DNA from: Zygnema cylindricum
Taxonomy: Eukaryota; Streptophyta; Zygnematophyceae; Zygnematales; Zygnemataceae
Direction of reading: 5' to 3'
Length of the DNA stretch: 64,000 nt
Assembly (NCBI GenBank): GCA_037447655.1
Contig: JBBHKE010002899.1
Location: forward strand, 1 to 64,000
Both the position numbers and the translations under genes were made by a program. Shown in pieces: positions 1 through 11,300 of this stretch (within the stretch, counting starts at the first letter, position 1; each line of letters begins with the position of its first letter). Below the pieces are notes generated by a model that ran no database searches, was not told the DNA's origin, and worked only from the letters and a program-made list of their open reading frames with translations.

Positions 1-628
1 ATATTGGGGTTGTGACTGTCAAGGGGTCAGTCACTTGGGTTTATATTAACTTGGAGTCGGCACTATCTAGATTAGCTTCTTTTGGATCTGCATACTCTGA
101 GGGCCAATGGAGGTCTCAGAGTTTCAATAATTTGTATATGGAATTGATCATGGCAGTGACTGTTTTGGTTGCGCACAGTCACTTAAGTCATTTTGTCAAA
201 AAATGTACGTTTGAAGTACATATTGGCACAAGTAAAGTATGATTGAGTCTAAATTTGACGCTCAATCGGTTGGACACCTTTGACTTTCAAAATATTGTTT
301 CAACCGCTTAAACCTTTGCCGCGCTTGCGAACGTCGACCGCCATAATAAAATTAGCAATTTACACGGTCGGCGAAGGTTTACGGTAACAAAACTGCGGCA
401 ACCACATGTAAATAAAAGTGTTGCGCACAGTCATTTTTTGTCGTTACGTGAGCTTCGCGGTGAGAACACGCGTTCGTTGAAAAATTAGTGTATAACTTTT
501 TTTTCAAAAAATTTCTAAGTCAAAATTAGTGTACATGACACTAAATTATTCTACACACTAATAATTTCTACACGCTAAATACGATCGACGGTGTACTGTA
601 CAGCGCAGTAATGTTTTATACTTTGGGT

Positions 629-934
629 CATAGTTCAAAAGTAGGCGTTTTTATGGTAGGCCTTTGGTCGGCGCCTTTATCGTAAGTTGTGTTATGGGCT
701 TTTCATGTGATCTTCTTAGATAGCTACTTTGATCAGAGACCGTCCGATCGTCCGAATCTGACGGTGTAAATAAAATGTTTTGGTCCGAATGTTTTAATTG
801 GTCCAATTTTTGGTCCGAATGTTATAATTGGTCCGAATAGGTCCGAATACAATATGGGTCTTAAGGTCATATTGTATGTTTTTTATACAATCGGCATATT
901 GTATGGGCCTACTTTCACCTAATTTTGAACTATG
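629..934. mobile_element. hAT-like MITE (F1) with 8-bp target-site duplication
   Basis: The 306 bp element starts CATAGTTCAAAAGTAGG and ends with the near-perfect complement CCTAATTTTGAACTATG. It is flanked on both sides by CTTTGGGT (621-628 and 935-942), an exact 8-bp duplication as made by hAT transposases. There is no coding capacity. A 5'-truncated relative occupies about 32177-32499, sharing the GTAAGTTGTGTTATGGG block, the CCGTCCGATCGTCC block and the ATATTGTATGGGC block. Confidence 0.75.
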
Positions 935-1355
935 CTTTGGGTCAATAACGAGAATCCTCGCCCAAAAAAAATCGATGTCGTAAAAACGTCCTCTAACGAA
1001 AAAAAGAGGACGAGAAGTTATAAAAGTGACAGCCCTAAGATAGATGTCGTCCGATATTTTTGAACCGTTTGAGCGTCACCACACAGTGAGCGCGAAACTG
1101 TCACATGTGGTCTGCCGCATGTGGTCTGCCGCAGAAACGAACATCAGGGTCGACAATTGTGAACTTCATGGAGCTCAGTATAGAGTGGCTTTTACTTTTA
1201 TTGTTTTAGCATTCATGGGTCGATTTTAAACCTTATGACGTCCGTTTAGGTCATCAAAGAATAAACTCAAAGAGTAAGCAACCAATAAAAGTGTTGTAAT
1301 ATCTAGTGTTACCAGTTAGGGTGTGTCTCCAGGTAAGTGAAACTAAGAGAACTTA

Positions 1356-2047
1356 GGGTAACATTCCATTAGGCGGTCCCAGTAAATGTATGGAGAAGTC
1401 TACTAACAGCGTTTACTGGAAGTCCGGGCCAATGAAAAACCTTTCGAAACAATGATTTGTGCCATGTAGTTAGAGTTCACATTTTGAAAATCTAAAAAAA
1501 ATTCTTCAAACGGTAAATGTGAACGATTATATCATTGCCAGCGGAGGTGGTTAATGATTCGTACAAAACGTTTTCGGCCAGATTTTAATTTTGAAAATGG
1601 AAATCAAAATTTTGAAACGGAATGGCAAAAAGACACCGCAAATTTTGAAGGTTGGTGGATGTCAGACGGAGCGTGCGATGATACTTTCGATTGACTTCTA
1701 TCCAGCGTGGCAGGCTGCACATGGCATGTACAACGTGTAGGCTTGTGATCGCTTGATCAAAGTGGATATTTGTTTGCTTTTTTCATGTGTACCAATGGTA
1801 CACGACCATTGGGAAGCAACTCTCCTCGCGAGGAGAGTTGCTTCCCACTGGATGAGGTACGCTATTGCTTCGCGGATCTCAAAAAGTGAGATATCCAACG
1901 GTCATAAATTACGCCTACATCATTATAGCATCCCGATAACTTTCCAGTAACGATGTTTTGTCTGACAAAAAAAATATTATGGTACGACTCTGTACGACGT
2001 TGTACGAAAACGTACGGCGTGCAGTAACGGACCCCACTTTGTTACCC
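1356..2047. mobile_element. PIF/Harbinger-like MITE (D2)
   Basis: The element begins GGGTAACATTCCATTAG and ends with a looser complement, TTTGTTACCC. TTA lies directly outside each end, the 3-bp duplication typical of PIF/Harbinger and Tourist-like MITEs. It shares its end pattern with 33675-34394 and 29288-29988. It is 692 bp long with no protein-coding frame. A 38-bp perfect palindrome sits inside it at 1810-1847. Confidence 0.7.
1810..1847. repeat. 38-bp perfect palindrome
   Basis: The sequence runs GGGAAGCAACTCTCCTCG then its exact complement, centred between 1828 and 1829, with one further T-A pair at the ends. There is no spacer. It lies inside MITE D2. Confidence 0.95.
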
Positions 2048-3744
2048 TTACTTTGTTTATAAACGCAGATCAGGCAAACTCGAATTTCAAGTGTCCCTAT
2101 GTGTAATAACGAAATTGTTACTTAAAGGTGTGACGATTGTATACGTTGTCAATGCTCGTGACAGCTGTCAACGTCTAAAATATGTGATGGCACACGTTAT
2201 TTTTCGTAATTGTTTGTGACGTCGCGTGACTTTTCGTGACATTGTAGACGTATCGCCTTCCATCCTGCGCGGTTTCATTGTTGAAGGAGATGCGCTTTGC
2301 CTTTCTGTCTCTCTCCGGTCGGCGTGAAATGGCATCGAAATCTTGAGACCAAAAAACTGTAATGGACGCAAACGGAGAAAATGAAACAAATTTTGCACAT
2401 TTCATCGTCGTATTCAACTTAAACGGACAAAACATAACAAACAGTGTATTTTTCGTCGTCGCTTGAATTCGTTCTAAATTTTGAAAAATGTCTACACCTG
2501 CGAATACGTGGTCCTGTTTGTTTTTCGTTTTAAAACACATCAGCCCTATGTTTTAAAGAAAAATTTGAAGATGACGTTTTTTGGCGTGGCCTTGGGTCGA
2601 AGAACACAAAAAGACAACATGTAGTACATCTTATTTCGATGATGACGCAAAATGTACTTTTACATTTTTTCTATTTTTTTGTACAGTTGAAACTTACGCG
2701 GTACCGCTCTAAGTTTTACTAGAAAATGATAGAAAAAACCCTTACTTTGGCACATGGAGACGCACCCTTATAAGTTAGCTAGTTAACTTTCACAAATAAT
2801 ACCATTATTTTTAACATTTTAAATGGCGATATGGTTAAGATATCATTTTAGGGGGAACCTTCATCAAGGGAAAAGTGAGGTTCATTACTATAAAAAGTGC
2901 ATTTTCGTACAGGGCCATCGCATTTTCGTACAAGGCCGTACAGTTTTTTTTTATATAAAACATGATTACTGGAGATTTGTCAAGATTCTCCAAACTTTTG
3001 AGCGAAAAATTTCGACCGTCTGATTTCGAGTTTTCGAAGCAAACGCTCCTTCTGTCCAGTGTGTGTAGTCTCCTCCACTCTCCCTAAGAGGAGACTTGCC
3101 ACACACAGGACATTTCGATTAGTACACTTGGAAACAAAAAATATGATCCACGCGTGGACGAGCGATTACAACCTAACATTTGACAAAGGTCATGTGCCTT
3201 CGTACACGATGGATTCAAATCTTAAAAAACGACGAAAAAATATTTGGCGGGGGATATCCCTCTGACGCTTTTTTTACTTCGCGGAAAGGATTTTGCGTTT
3301 GAATCATAATGGCATAATTGTTGATATTTGGGTATTTTCTAGGTCTGTATTAGGATAGAAAAAGAGCTGAGGCGGTCTGCCTCTAACTCCCCTATCCAAG
3401 CCCCCACACTTGTTGTAGTCACTGAAGGCTGGATAGGGAGGTAGAGCCATGGCTGCCTAGGCTCTCTAGAGAAGACAGCGGGTGAATTAGGAAGACTTAC
3501 CAAAAGTTAGTTGTCGGACGCGGGAATTGATCCTAGTACCTGCCGTCCGTCAACCAGCAATAGCCGTTAGCTCTAGCCGTTAAGTCTAGGAATGATATTA
3601 CGATATATAGGGTTTGATAAATATATAAATCTTTATATGTAGATAAATCCGTTTAACGGCTTATAGATACTTTGTACATAGATACAGTGAGCTCCGCGGT
3701 GAGAACACGTTGGATGTTAACTTAGATGCAAAATTGAAATTTAG
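2048..3744. other. Interior of E1: no gene recognised
   Basis: Only short unrelated open frames are present. Around 3390-3560 is a block containing GTTGTAGTCACTGAAGG and GGGAATTGATCC. Related phrases recur near 25325 and 26100 beside the copia remnant, so this may be an old LTR piece. Nothing else is identifiable. Confidence 0.5.
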
Positions 3745-4075
3745 TCGTCTAAGCATTACATTCAATTTAGACGCAAATTGAAACGAAAACTCTTTAAACC
3801 GAAGTACTCTACGGAAATATTAAAACGCACAGAACGAAATTTCGCTGTCAATGTAAGATTGTTGATTTATAGATAGTGTGGCTCGATTTCTTCGCGCGTG
3901 ACGACGCGCATTTTTTCATTTAATATCAATTGATAGTTATACGCCGGTTTGTTTTATTATAGTGTACAAAGTTTATTTCGTTTCGTGCGTTTTAGTATTT
4001 CTGTATAGTAATTCAGCTTAAAGAGGTCTCGTTTCAATTTGCGTCTAAGTTCAATGTAACGCTTAGACGACTAAT
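3745..4075. repeat. Small foldback element with ~100-bp arms
   Basis: TAGTCGTCTAAGC, then TTAGACGCAAATTGAAACGA, at 3745-3805 pair with their complements at 4015-4075. The arms continue inward: CGCACAGAACGAAATTTCG near 3824 pairs loosely with the complement near 3967. There is no coding content. Confidence 0.65.
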
Positions 4076-4914
4076 AGTACTTTCGCGTGTAACCAAAACT
4101 TAGTCTTGTTACTTTGTTTTTTAGCGAAGATTCTTCGTACAACTTTCAGAGCATTCGGATGTAAACACATATAACTTGTTACTTAAAAACGTGACTTACG
4201 TAGACGTGTACGAAACAACGTGACAGATGAAGTGGTACACAAAATGAGGCGAAACTTCCACTCGACTTCAATTTGAGGCGTCTCTCCGCACGCTGTACAG
4301 TTTTTGTGACTTCGTAATGTCTGTACGCCACATTGTCAACGTGTCAAAATCCTAAAATACATTTCGCTTTCGCACAAAAATGCGGTTTCGTTTTTCGTCT
4401 TCCCACTTGCCGACATGTGCCCAATATTTTTCCTACGCCGTATGTGTGAAGACACGTGTGTTTGAGAGAGACGAACCCTGTACATAAATTAGCGCACGGA
4501 AAATTGTTCGCACAGGTTGTAAACGTGCAGTGGTGTATTTTTTCCGTGCACAAAATTTGAAAAAACATCTGACACCTGTGACAACATCTGCCTATTCGCT
4601 CACCTTATTGGACTATATTTAAAATCACCTCGAGGTGATTTGATGTAAAGTTTGAACATGTGGCGGAAGGACGCGAAAATGGGTCGAAATGCGCTAAACG
4701 ACAAATTGCATCACGCTAGACGACAAATTACTGTATGTATAAAGTTTCAAGGTAACGCAAATTGTACGGTGGCGAATTCAATTTTTTGGTACGGCTGCGG
4801 ATTTTCTCGTTTTTTTCTAAGTTATGAAGGAAAATGACAGAAAATAACTGTAACTTTAGCACATGCGAAAGTACCCTAAATTTCGATTTTGCGGCTAAGT
4901 TAATATCCAATGTG
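4076..4914. other. Interior of E1: no gene recognised
   Basis: The DNA is rich in ACGTG/CGTAC words. A short palindrome, AATCACCTCGAGGTGATT, occurs at about 4622-4640. I see no gene or RNA. Confidence 0.5.
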
Positions 4915-5244
4915 CTCTCATCGTGGAGCTCACGTAACGACAAAAAGTGAATGTGCTCAACACTTTTATTTACATGTGATTCCCGCAGTTTTGATACCGT
5001 AAACCTTCGCCGACCGTGTGAATTGCTAATTTTATTTTGACGGTCGACGTTCGCAAGCGCGACAAAAGTTTAAGCGGTTGAAACGATATTTTGAAAGTCA
5101 AAGCTGTCCAACTGATTGACTGTCAAATTTAGACTCAATCGTACTCTACTTTTACCAATGTGTAATTCAAATGTACAATTTCTGACAAAATGACGTAAGT
5201 GACTGCGCGCAACCAAAGGCGGCACTGCCATGATCCCTTTGTAG

Positions 5245-5629
5245 TAGTGTTGGGTATCGAGGACCTTTTGTCGATATTCGATATATATCGAATTTCAGGT
5301 ACCCAATAATCGATATATCGAAAACCAAATTATCGCGATATATTGTATCGCCGATATATCGAGGCATTGATTTTTTTTTCCCGGTGTTTTTTCAAACCCA
5401 CCCCCCCCCCCCCCCCCCCCCCCACTGAGCGCGCGCCAGGGGGGGGGGGGGGGGGGGTATCCGTACGATTTTTTGTACTATTACTATACGGACACCCAGT
5501 TTTTGCGATATATATCGCGATAATTTATGTTGGTCCCGGTACGATATATCGAGGAATCTGCTCTATCGATATTCGATATATCGAATATTGAAATTATCGC
5601 GATATGAATTTACCCGATACCCAACACTA
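5245..5629. mobile_element. MITE family B, copy 1 (TAGTGTTGGGTATCG ends)
   Basis: The 15-bp ends are perfect: TAGTGTTGGGTATCG on the left and CGATACCCAACACTA on the right. The interior is dense in ATATCG/CGATAT self-complementary words. A C23 run, a 15-base spacer and a G19 run at 5401-5457 make a second hairpin. Other copies lie at about 6086-6205 (partial) and 24725-25072 (inverted). There is no coding capacity. The ends resemble hAT-type MITEs, but I see no matching duplication. Confidence 0.7.
5401..5457. repeat. C23 / G19 homopolymer hairpin
   Basis: 23 C residues, the spacer ACTGAGCGCGCGCCA, then 19 G residues. The two runs can pair with each other, and the G run could also stack as a quadruplex on its own strand. 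The inverted copy at about 24874 keeps only a short C run. Confidence 0.9.
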
Positions 5630-6226
5630 CACCGTCAATCGCTATTAGAGTAAATGAATAAATAGCGTTAAAAAAAAATTTAGTGTTATTAACACTAATC
5701 GGGATTTTTTTTTTTGAAAAAAAAATATATACTAATTAATCCCTAATTGTATTTTGGGTTGTCCTGAATAATAAATATCCGCCCTTTTGATGTCTACAGT
5801 AATATGTGTATCCGTACAAAATATGACAATTCGTACGCCGTCGCGCTGTTCACACGGTCGACGGATGAACATATGAGAACGTGATTTTTGTCGACGAGTT
5901 TGCGTCTCTTTCTTCTAGTTCACATTCACATGTGGGCGTAATATTGTTAAGTGCATTTTTATGCTTTTGTGATTCAAAAAGTACCATTTCGTACGGAGAT
6001 ACCATGTCCGTACGCCATCCTATTTCCATCACAGTGTACTTCCACTATTAACGCTAATTGAAAAAAAAAAAAAAAACTAAATAGAATATATCGCGATAAT
6101 TTATGTTGGTCCCGGTACGATATATCGAGGAATCTGCTCGATCGATATTCGATATATCGAATATCGAAATTATCGCGATATGAAACTACCCGATACCCAA
6201 CACTACTAATAGCGATTGACGGTGTA
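5628..6226. mobile_element. MITE family A, copy 1 (TACACCG... ends)
   Basis: The ends are exact 21-bp inverted repeats, starting TACACCGTCAATCGC and finishing in the complement at 6206-6226. Each end carries TA, which fits TA target duplication as in Tc1/mariner relatives. Part of a family B element (about 6086-6205) sits immediately inside the right end. Other members of the family are at 11462-11682, 18981-20228, 35268-37384 and 41203-41414. Confidence 0.75.
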
Positions 6227-7583
6227 CTTTGTATATCGATAAAATACGCACGTATACAAATTAAAGTTTAATACAGCTTTACAAATCTTAAATTTCGCCC
6301 GTGCGTACAGATATGCCGTTCAAATTCTGTACTTTTCAAATCTTTCAATATTCCCGCGGCCGGCTGAACACGATCCTACATGGTTCCAATCGCAATCCAG
6401 CACGTACGCAATTGGTGCCACGTTGGCACGACCTGATGGATACAAATATTACTGCCAGTAAACATTTCCGTACGATTACTAGAAACGCCTGATGGGGGTT
6501 CACCTTTAGTTGTGACTTTTCTAGAGTTTTACTGCTCCTTTTTGACGTTTATATCATTCAGTAGAAGCTCTACGGGCCAGTAAAAAAGTGGTTACAAATT
6601 CCACGTGTCATTAACTCCTCGTACAACCTTCTGCCACGTGGCCTATCAGTTTAGTTACGAAACCCTAAAGTCGTTTTCAAATTTCAACTGACCGGAGAAT
6701 CTCACGGACTTTCGCGGTGCGCCGAAAGCGGTCGATCCCATTCTTTTGTACGCCAAGAAACATCACCATATTGCCACGCATTATGACGTACGCATGACAT
6801 CATCATCTCCATGTATGGACTTCGGAAATTGCAGTCCACACTTTACTTCATTGCCGTTTTCTGGTGAACTGCTTCCCAGAAATTGTGGCGGTGCCTCTGC
6901 CCTTGATTGTGCCATCAGCAATATTTCCTCAGAACGAGATGCATCTTGGCCGTCAAATAAACACTGTGACGGCCACGATCGACTGACGCTGACGCTTTTG
7001 TCATTACAACTTTACAAGTATCGACATGGTCATTGAGCCCAAGGCTGGAGCCCGTCATAAAAATTTAGCGCCGTCAGACGCCAAAATAGACGCACGGAAA
7101 CCTGTCCTCAGAAATAACGACAGAACCTATTTTGTTTTTTTGGATCGAGCCGGACGGGCCTAAAGTTGACTCCTGACATATCATACGGGATCTCTGTCTC
7201 CAGATTGTCTGACATTACATAAGTACAGTACGGACATTTATTTTGCAACTGCATCACAATCTCACTATCCAGTACAGTACCACAGTACCACAGGACCACA
7301 GTACTGTGCAGTACATTACCGTACTGTAATATACTGTAATGTACAGTACTGTACTGTACTATATTGTCAATACTGATTAGTATTGAGTGTTGACTGCAAG
7401 CTCTGCCAAGATTGGCAATTCCAAGCAGCTCCTAAATATGCAATTCAAATCTTGCACTGAAAATTGTTGCTCACACATTCTTTTAAAATTGTCAACTCCT
7501 CTGCTTTCTTTATTCGCCTATTTCTTCCATTTCATTAAATAATGAAACAATTTATGACATTCTAATCTTTTTTCTCCACAATC
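6227..7583. other. Intergenic, no gene recognised
   Basis: Several short open frames overlap but none resembles a protein family. About 7268-7370 is an imperfect CAGTAC/GTACTG array able to fold on itself. The region runs up to the first exon assigned to gene 1, so promoter elements may lie here, but I could not single one out. Confidence 0.4.
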
Positions 7584-8369
7584 ATGACTTCTTCTCATCC
7601 TTTTCCACCTTCACCTCCACCACCTCAAACCACTCACTTCCTTGTACCTCTCCGTACTAATCCCGTACGGTACTACATTCTCCTCTCCACTCTCCTCTCC
7701 TCTCTCTCCCCAACCTCCTCCGCCTCTCCTCCTCCCTCTCCACTCCTCCTCTCCTCTCCCTCCTTTTCCCTCCTTTCGCCATCCCCTTGCCCTCCCAACT
7801 CCCAACCTGCCTCCGTCCAAACCCTAGCCACCTGTCTCTGCCCCATTGGCCACTACTTCTCCAACAACCTTTGCACAGAATACCTAATCCCTAACAACAT
7901 CACAACCTCCGGAATTTCCGCCGGAATATCCGCCGGAATCCCCGCCGCCATTTCCGCAGCCTACACCTACGAGTTCTCCTGGGAGCCTTTCACCTTCGTG
8001 CAGCAGAACCGGCAGGCTCTATTCTTCCTCGTGTCCCTCATACTCATAATAGTGTGGCTGGTCCTGAGCTGCGCCGTACGGTTTATCCCCCTGGGCGACG
8101 GCCACAAGCCGAGGGGAGGATGGCGGTTTCTGCTGCGGTACGAGCTGAGTCGGCTGGATCGACCGATATCACAGGAAGCATTGGCTGGTACGGACGGGGA
8201 TAAGCTTCACCGGGGGGGGGGGAGGGAGGGAGGGGGGGAGGGGGGAGGGAGGGAGGGGGGGAGGGAGGGGGGAGGGGAGGGAGGGAGGGGGGGAGGGAGG
8301 GGGGGAGGAGGGGGGGGGGAGGGGAGGGGGGGGGGAGGGAGGGGGGAGGGGAGGGAGGGGAGGGGAGGG
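7584..8369 (+). CDS. Gene 1 exon 1 (provisional): signal/TM segment
   Basis: An ATG opens a frame with a hydrophobic Ser/Pro/Leu start, then CLCPIGHYFSNNLC, an Asn/Ile/Gly stretch and a strong membrane span, then GWRFLLRYELSRLDRP. The only phase-0 donor I found that joins the next exon is GTGAGG at 8370, which would make the GA tract code for Gly/Arg/Glu repeats. A shorter exon with an unseen donor, or a start further upstream, is equally possible. The Cys pair and membrane span are the solid part (about 7828-8190). Confidence 0.45.
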
Positions 8370-11300
8370 GTGAGGAAACATTGGCTTGTAGGAACAAGCT
8401 TCACCTAGGGAGAGAGGGAAGGGGGGGAGGAGAGAGAATGAAGCATGTCGGAATGGAGAGGGGGGAGTCATTAGGACGAATGGATTATTCCACACTATTT
8501 GTGGTGTGAAGCAACTGAAGTAAATTTTGTCTGACTCGAAATCGGTAATGGATTTTTGAGGTGGTTTATATTATTTATGAACTGAAGTTTATTTTATAGT
8601 GTTTTAAGATTGTTCATTTATTATGAAATTGATGTCTATTTGATGATTTTTTGAGGTGGTTCGGTTCATTTTCTTAACGAAGTAAATCCTATTTCCTGGT
8701 CTGTAAGATAGTTTTTTAAGAGTTTTCGTTTAGAAGTAAAGTCTATTTTTATGATTTCGCAGGTTGTTCATTTCATTTATGAAATTTCATTTACAAACGG
8801 AATTTTACTTCATAGTTTTAAAATCGTTTTTGGTCCAAAATAACATCTATTTTTATGGTTTTCTTATGTGATTCACCTTCAAAGATGAACGAAATCCTAT
8901 TTCATGGTTTTAAGATTGTTTTTTGTTTAGAAATAAAGTCTATTTTCATAAAATTTTCATGTGGTTCATTTTATTCATGAACAAAATTCTAGCTGGTTGT
9001 GTTTTCATGTCAATTAAGGCGAGCTTGAGTGCAAAACATGAGTTGGTGGGAAAACACACGTCTTTGAAATATTGTACCTATATTAGTGTGGATTCGTTAT
9101 GGAAACACAGTTATCTGCATAAATTTGATTTGTTTAAAGTTCGCTAGTACGGCCCAATGTTAAATTGTGATCCTTATTGTGATCCTTTCTGCGAGCTTTG
9201 CAGCCACACTGTATTCTTGCATGTCAATTTTGGGGCCATTTTTGTACCATTTTCTGGACCGTTTTTTGGACCGCTTCTAGACCATTTTTTGACCTTTTTT
9301 AATCCATTTTTGGACCAAAATTTGGACCATATTTGGACCCTTTTTGACCATTTTTGGACCATTTTTGTCGGAGCATTTTTGGACCCTTTTTTTGACAATT
9401 TTTTGACAATTCTTGTGGAGTAGTGGTTTGAAGATGGTAACAACCAATGATTGTGGCAAAATGTGTGTGTAATTCGATAAAAAAAACTGTTATAAAATAC
9501 AATTCATTCATATACTGGACAGATAATGCAATGTGGAAAAGCTAAAGAGTTTTTTTTAGTGAATAAGCTTGGACTTGTTGATAACTGAGGTTTATGGAAA
9601 CGTAAAATCTCTTCTCCAGGATGAGCAAAAGGTTCTAATCAAGAGACGGTCGGAACTTGGAGGCATATGTTCCGTATCAAGTTACATTTTTACCGTCGGA
9701 AGTTTAGCAGGGTGAGTGAAATTACTGCAGTTCTTTTAATAATCGTTGTAATTTGTCAATTATATGCAAACCGTTAGCTCGTTCTGGGAACAATAAGGCT
9801 GTTGTTATTGGCACAATCGTATGTTTTTCTTCTCAGGTTTATGATTTTGTTTAATTAGGGTCAGCAAGGTTATTTTTCATGTTTTTTCCTTAGAGACGGG
9901 AGTTTGAAGATCTTTTGTTTTTCAACCACGTGACGAACTTGCTTTGAAGCTTTCCATTGTTTTTTTCAATTTGATGTTTTTTATTCAAACGCATGGTTTC
10001 CATTTCTTCTCAAATACAATTTTTTTCTTTTGATTGCAAACACGTGATGAAGTTGACGGGAGGCTGGACAAATGTAATTATTCCTCATCCTTACGAGCTT
10101 TGTTTGAAGCAAATAATTCTACACCCAACTTGAGAGACACTTCTCTTCACTCAAGTTTAGAAGGTTACTCACGATGTCACATGTCTGTTTTTTCCTGTAG
10201 GTTGACCTATCAGCAGTTTGCAGTAAAAGAACCAACCACTCAAAGCTTAGTCCCAAACTATGGCCGTGATCTTTCTCTGTTCGAGAATGATGTTTCGTGG
10301 CATTTTGATCTGATCAGTGGAATGAACTGCTCTCAGTACAACATTAGCAGTACAACAGTAGACTCAGCTCTTTCTATGAGAACGGTAAACGAAACGAAAC
10401 TCGGCGGTTTGTTTTATTGCAATTCGACGGATCGAGGGCTGAGAATGAGTTTCAAATGTCCCAAATGTCAACGTTCGGCAGACAATTATAACGTCACTAT
10501 TACGTTTTTCGATCTTCCGGGACAGCCTGCGATGGCAACTGGGTTGGAATTTTTTTTGGAAACAAAAAATGGAGAGCTCAGGTCAAGTGCGGGTGGATCA
10601 GCTCGACCAATGGGAGTTTTACGGGGACCAGGTGGCAATGTCCTTCAATGGCGTTTGATACCAAGGATACTGGAAGACGAGGATCCTTCTGAAATTTTTC
10701 AGTCGACGTTTCATCAATATTATCCAGGCACTGTGCTGAATAATACAGAATCGATTTTGGCTTCTGTCAACTCATCGAATGTGTTGAAGATAACTGTTTT
10801 TATTGAGGTTATGTCTCAATACATTGTTAAATCGGCCAAGAACAGCATATCCCTTGGAGATATTTGTATGTTTTACTTTTCTTGCCAAACTTTTAAACTT
10901 GTTCCTTGTGTTGGAAGTATCGTTAAACTCATCAAAATAATCGCTTGAACTCGAATAGTTTTTTTATTAATATTCGTCCATGAGTTGTAATTAAATACCT
11001 GTTTTGTAATAGTGTATTTCGTGTTGATAAATGATATCATTCCCACAAGTTCGATACGATATCATGTATCACGGTGTACCATCGCATCATGGAAAATAAC
11101 ATCGTAATGTCACCGTCATAACCATTTGTAAATATGTTTCCATACTAAGATGTTAATATCATATTGTTATGAACATCAAGAGCATACTAGTTCACAGTAT
11201 TGATTGTTGGTCACTCTCTAATGTTGTTTATGCAGACGCGATACACATTTTTTACTTCCCCTTTTGTGTTCCGTTGGTTGTCCATCCCACAACCTGAGCC

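Larger units (their letters stand above)
146..5236. mobile_element. Long-arm inverted-repeat (foldback/MULE-like) element E1
   Basis: The stretch at about 146-480 reappears reverse-complemented at about 4915-5236. Shared blocks include GATCATGGCAGTG, the segment around TTGCGCGCAG, a long AT-rich middle, and GTCGTTACGTGAGCT at the inner edge. The arms are about 320-335 bp and perhaps 85% alike by eye. The interior holds younger insertions (629-934, 1356-2047, 3745-4075) and no open frame that resembles a transposase. The same arm sequence occurs at 33344-33674 and 37385-37667, so this is a family. Long arms fit foldback or Mutator-like elements, but I could not identify a target-site duplication. 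Pairing of the arms is clear; the class is inference. Confidence 0.75.

Noticed and set aside
8083-8495. Proline-rich minus-strand frames opposite gene 1 exon 1
   Set aside because: They are the complement of the GA tract and the exon; composition artefact.
10034-10200. Coding sequence upstream of gene 1 exon 3
   Set aside because: The open frame continues upstream by chance. TTTTTTCCTGTAG at 10200 is a strong acceptor and joins exon 2 in phase.
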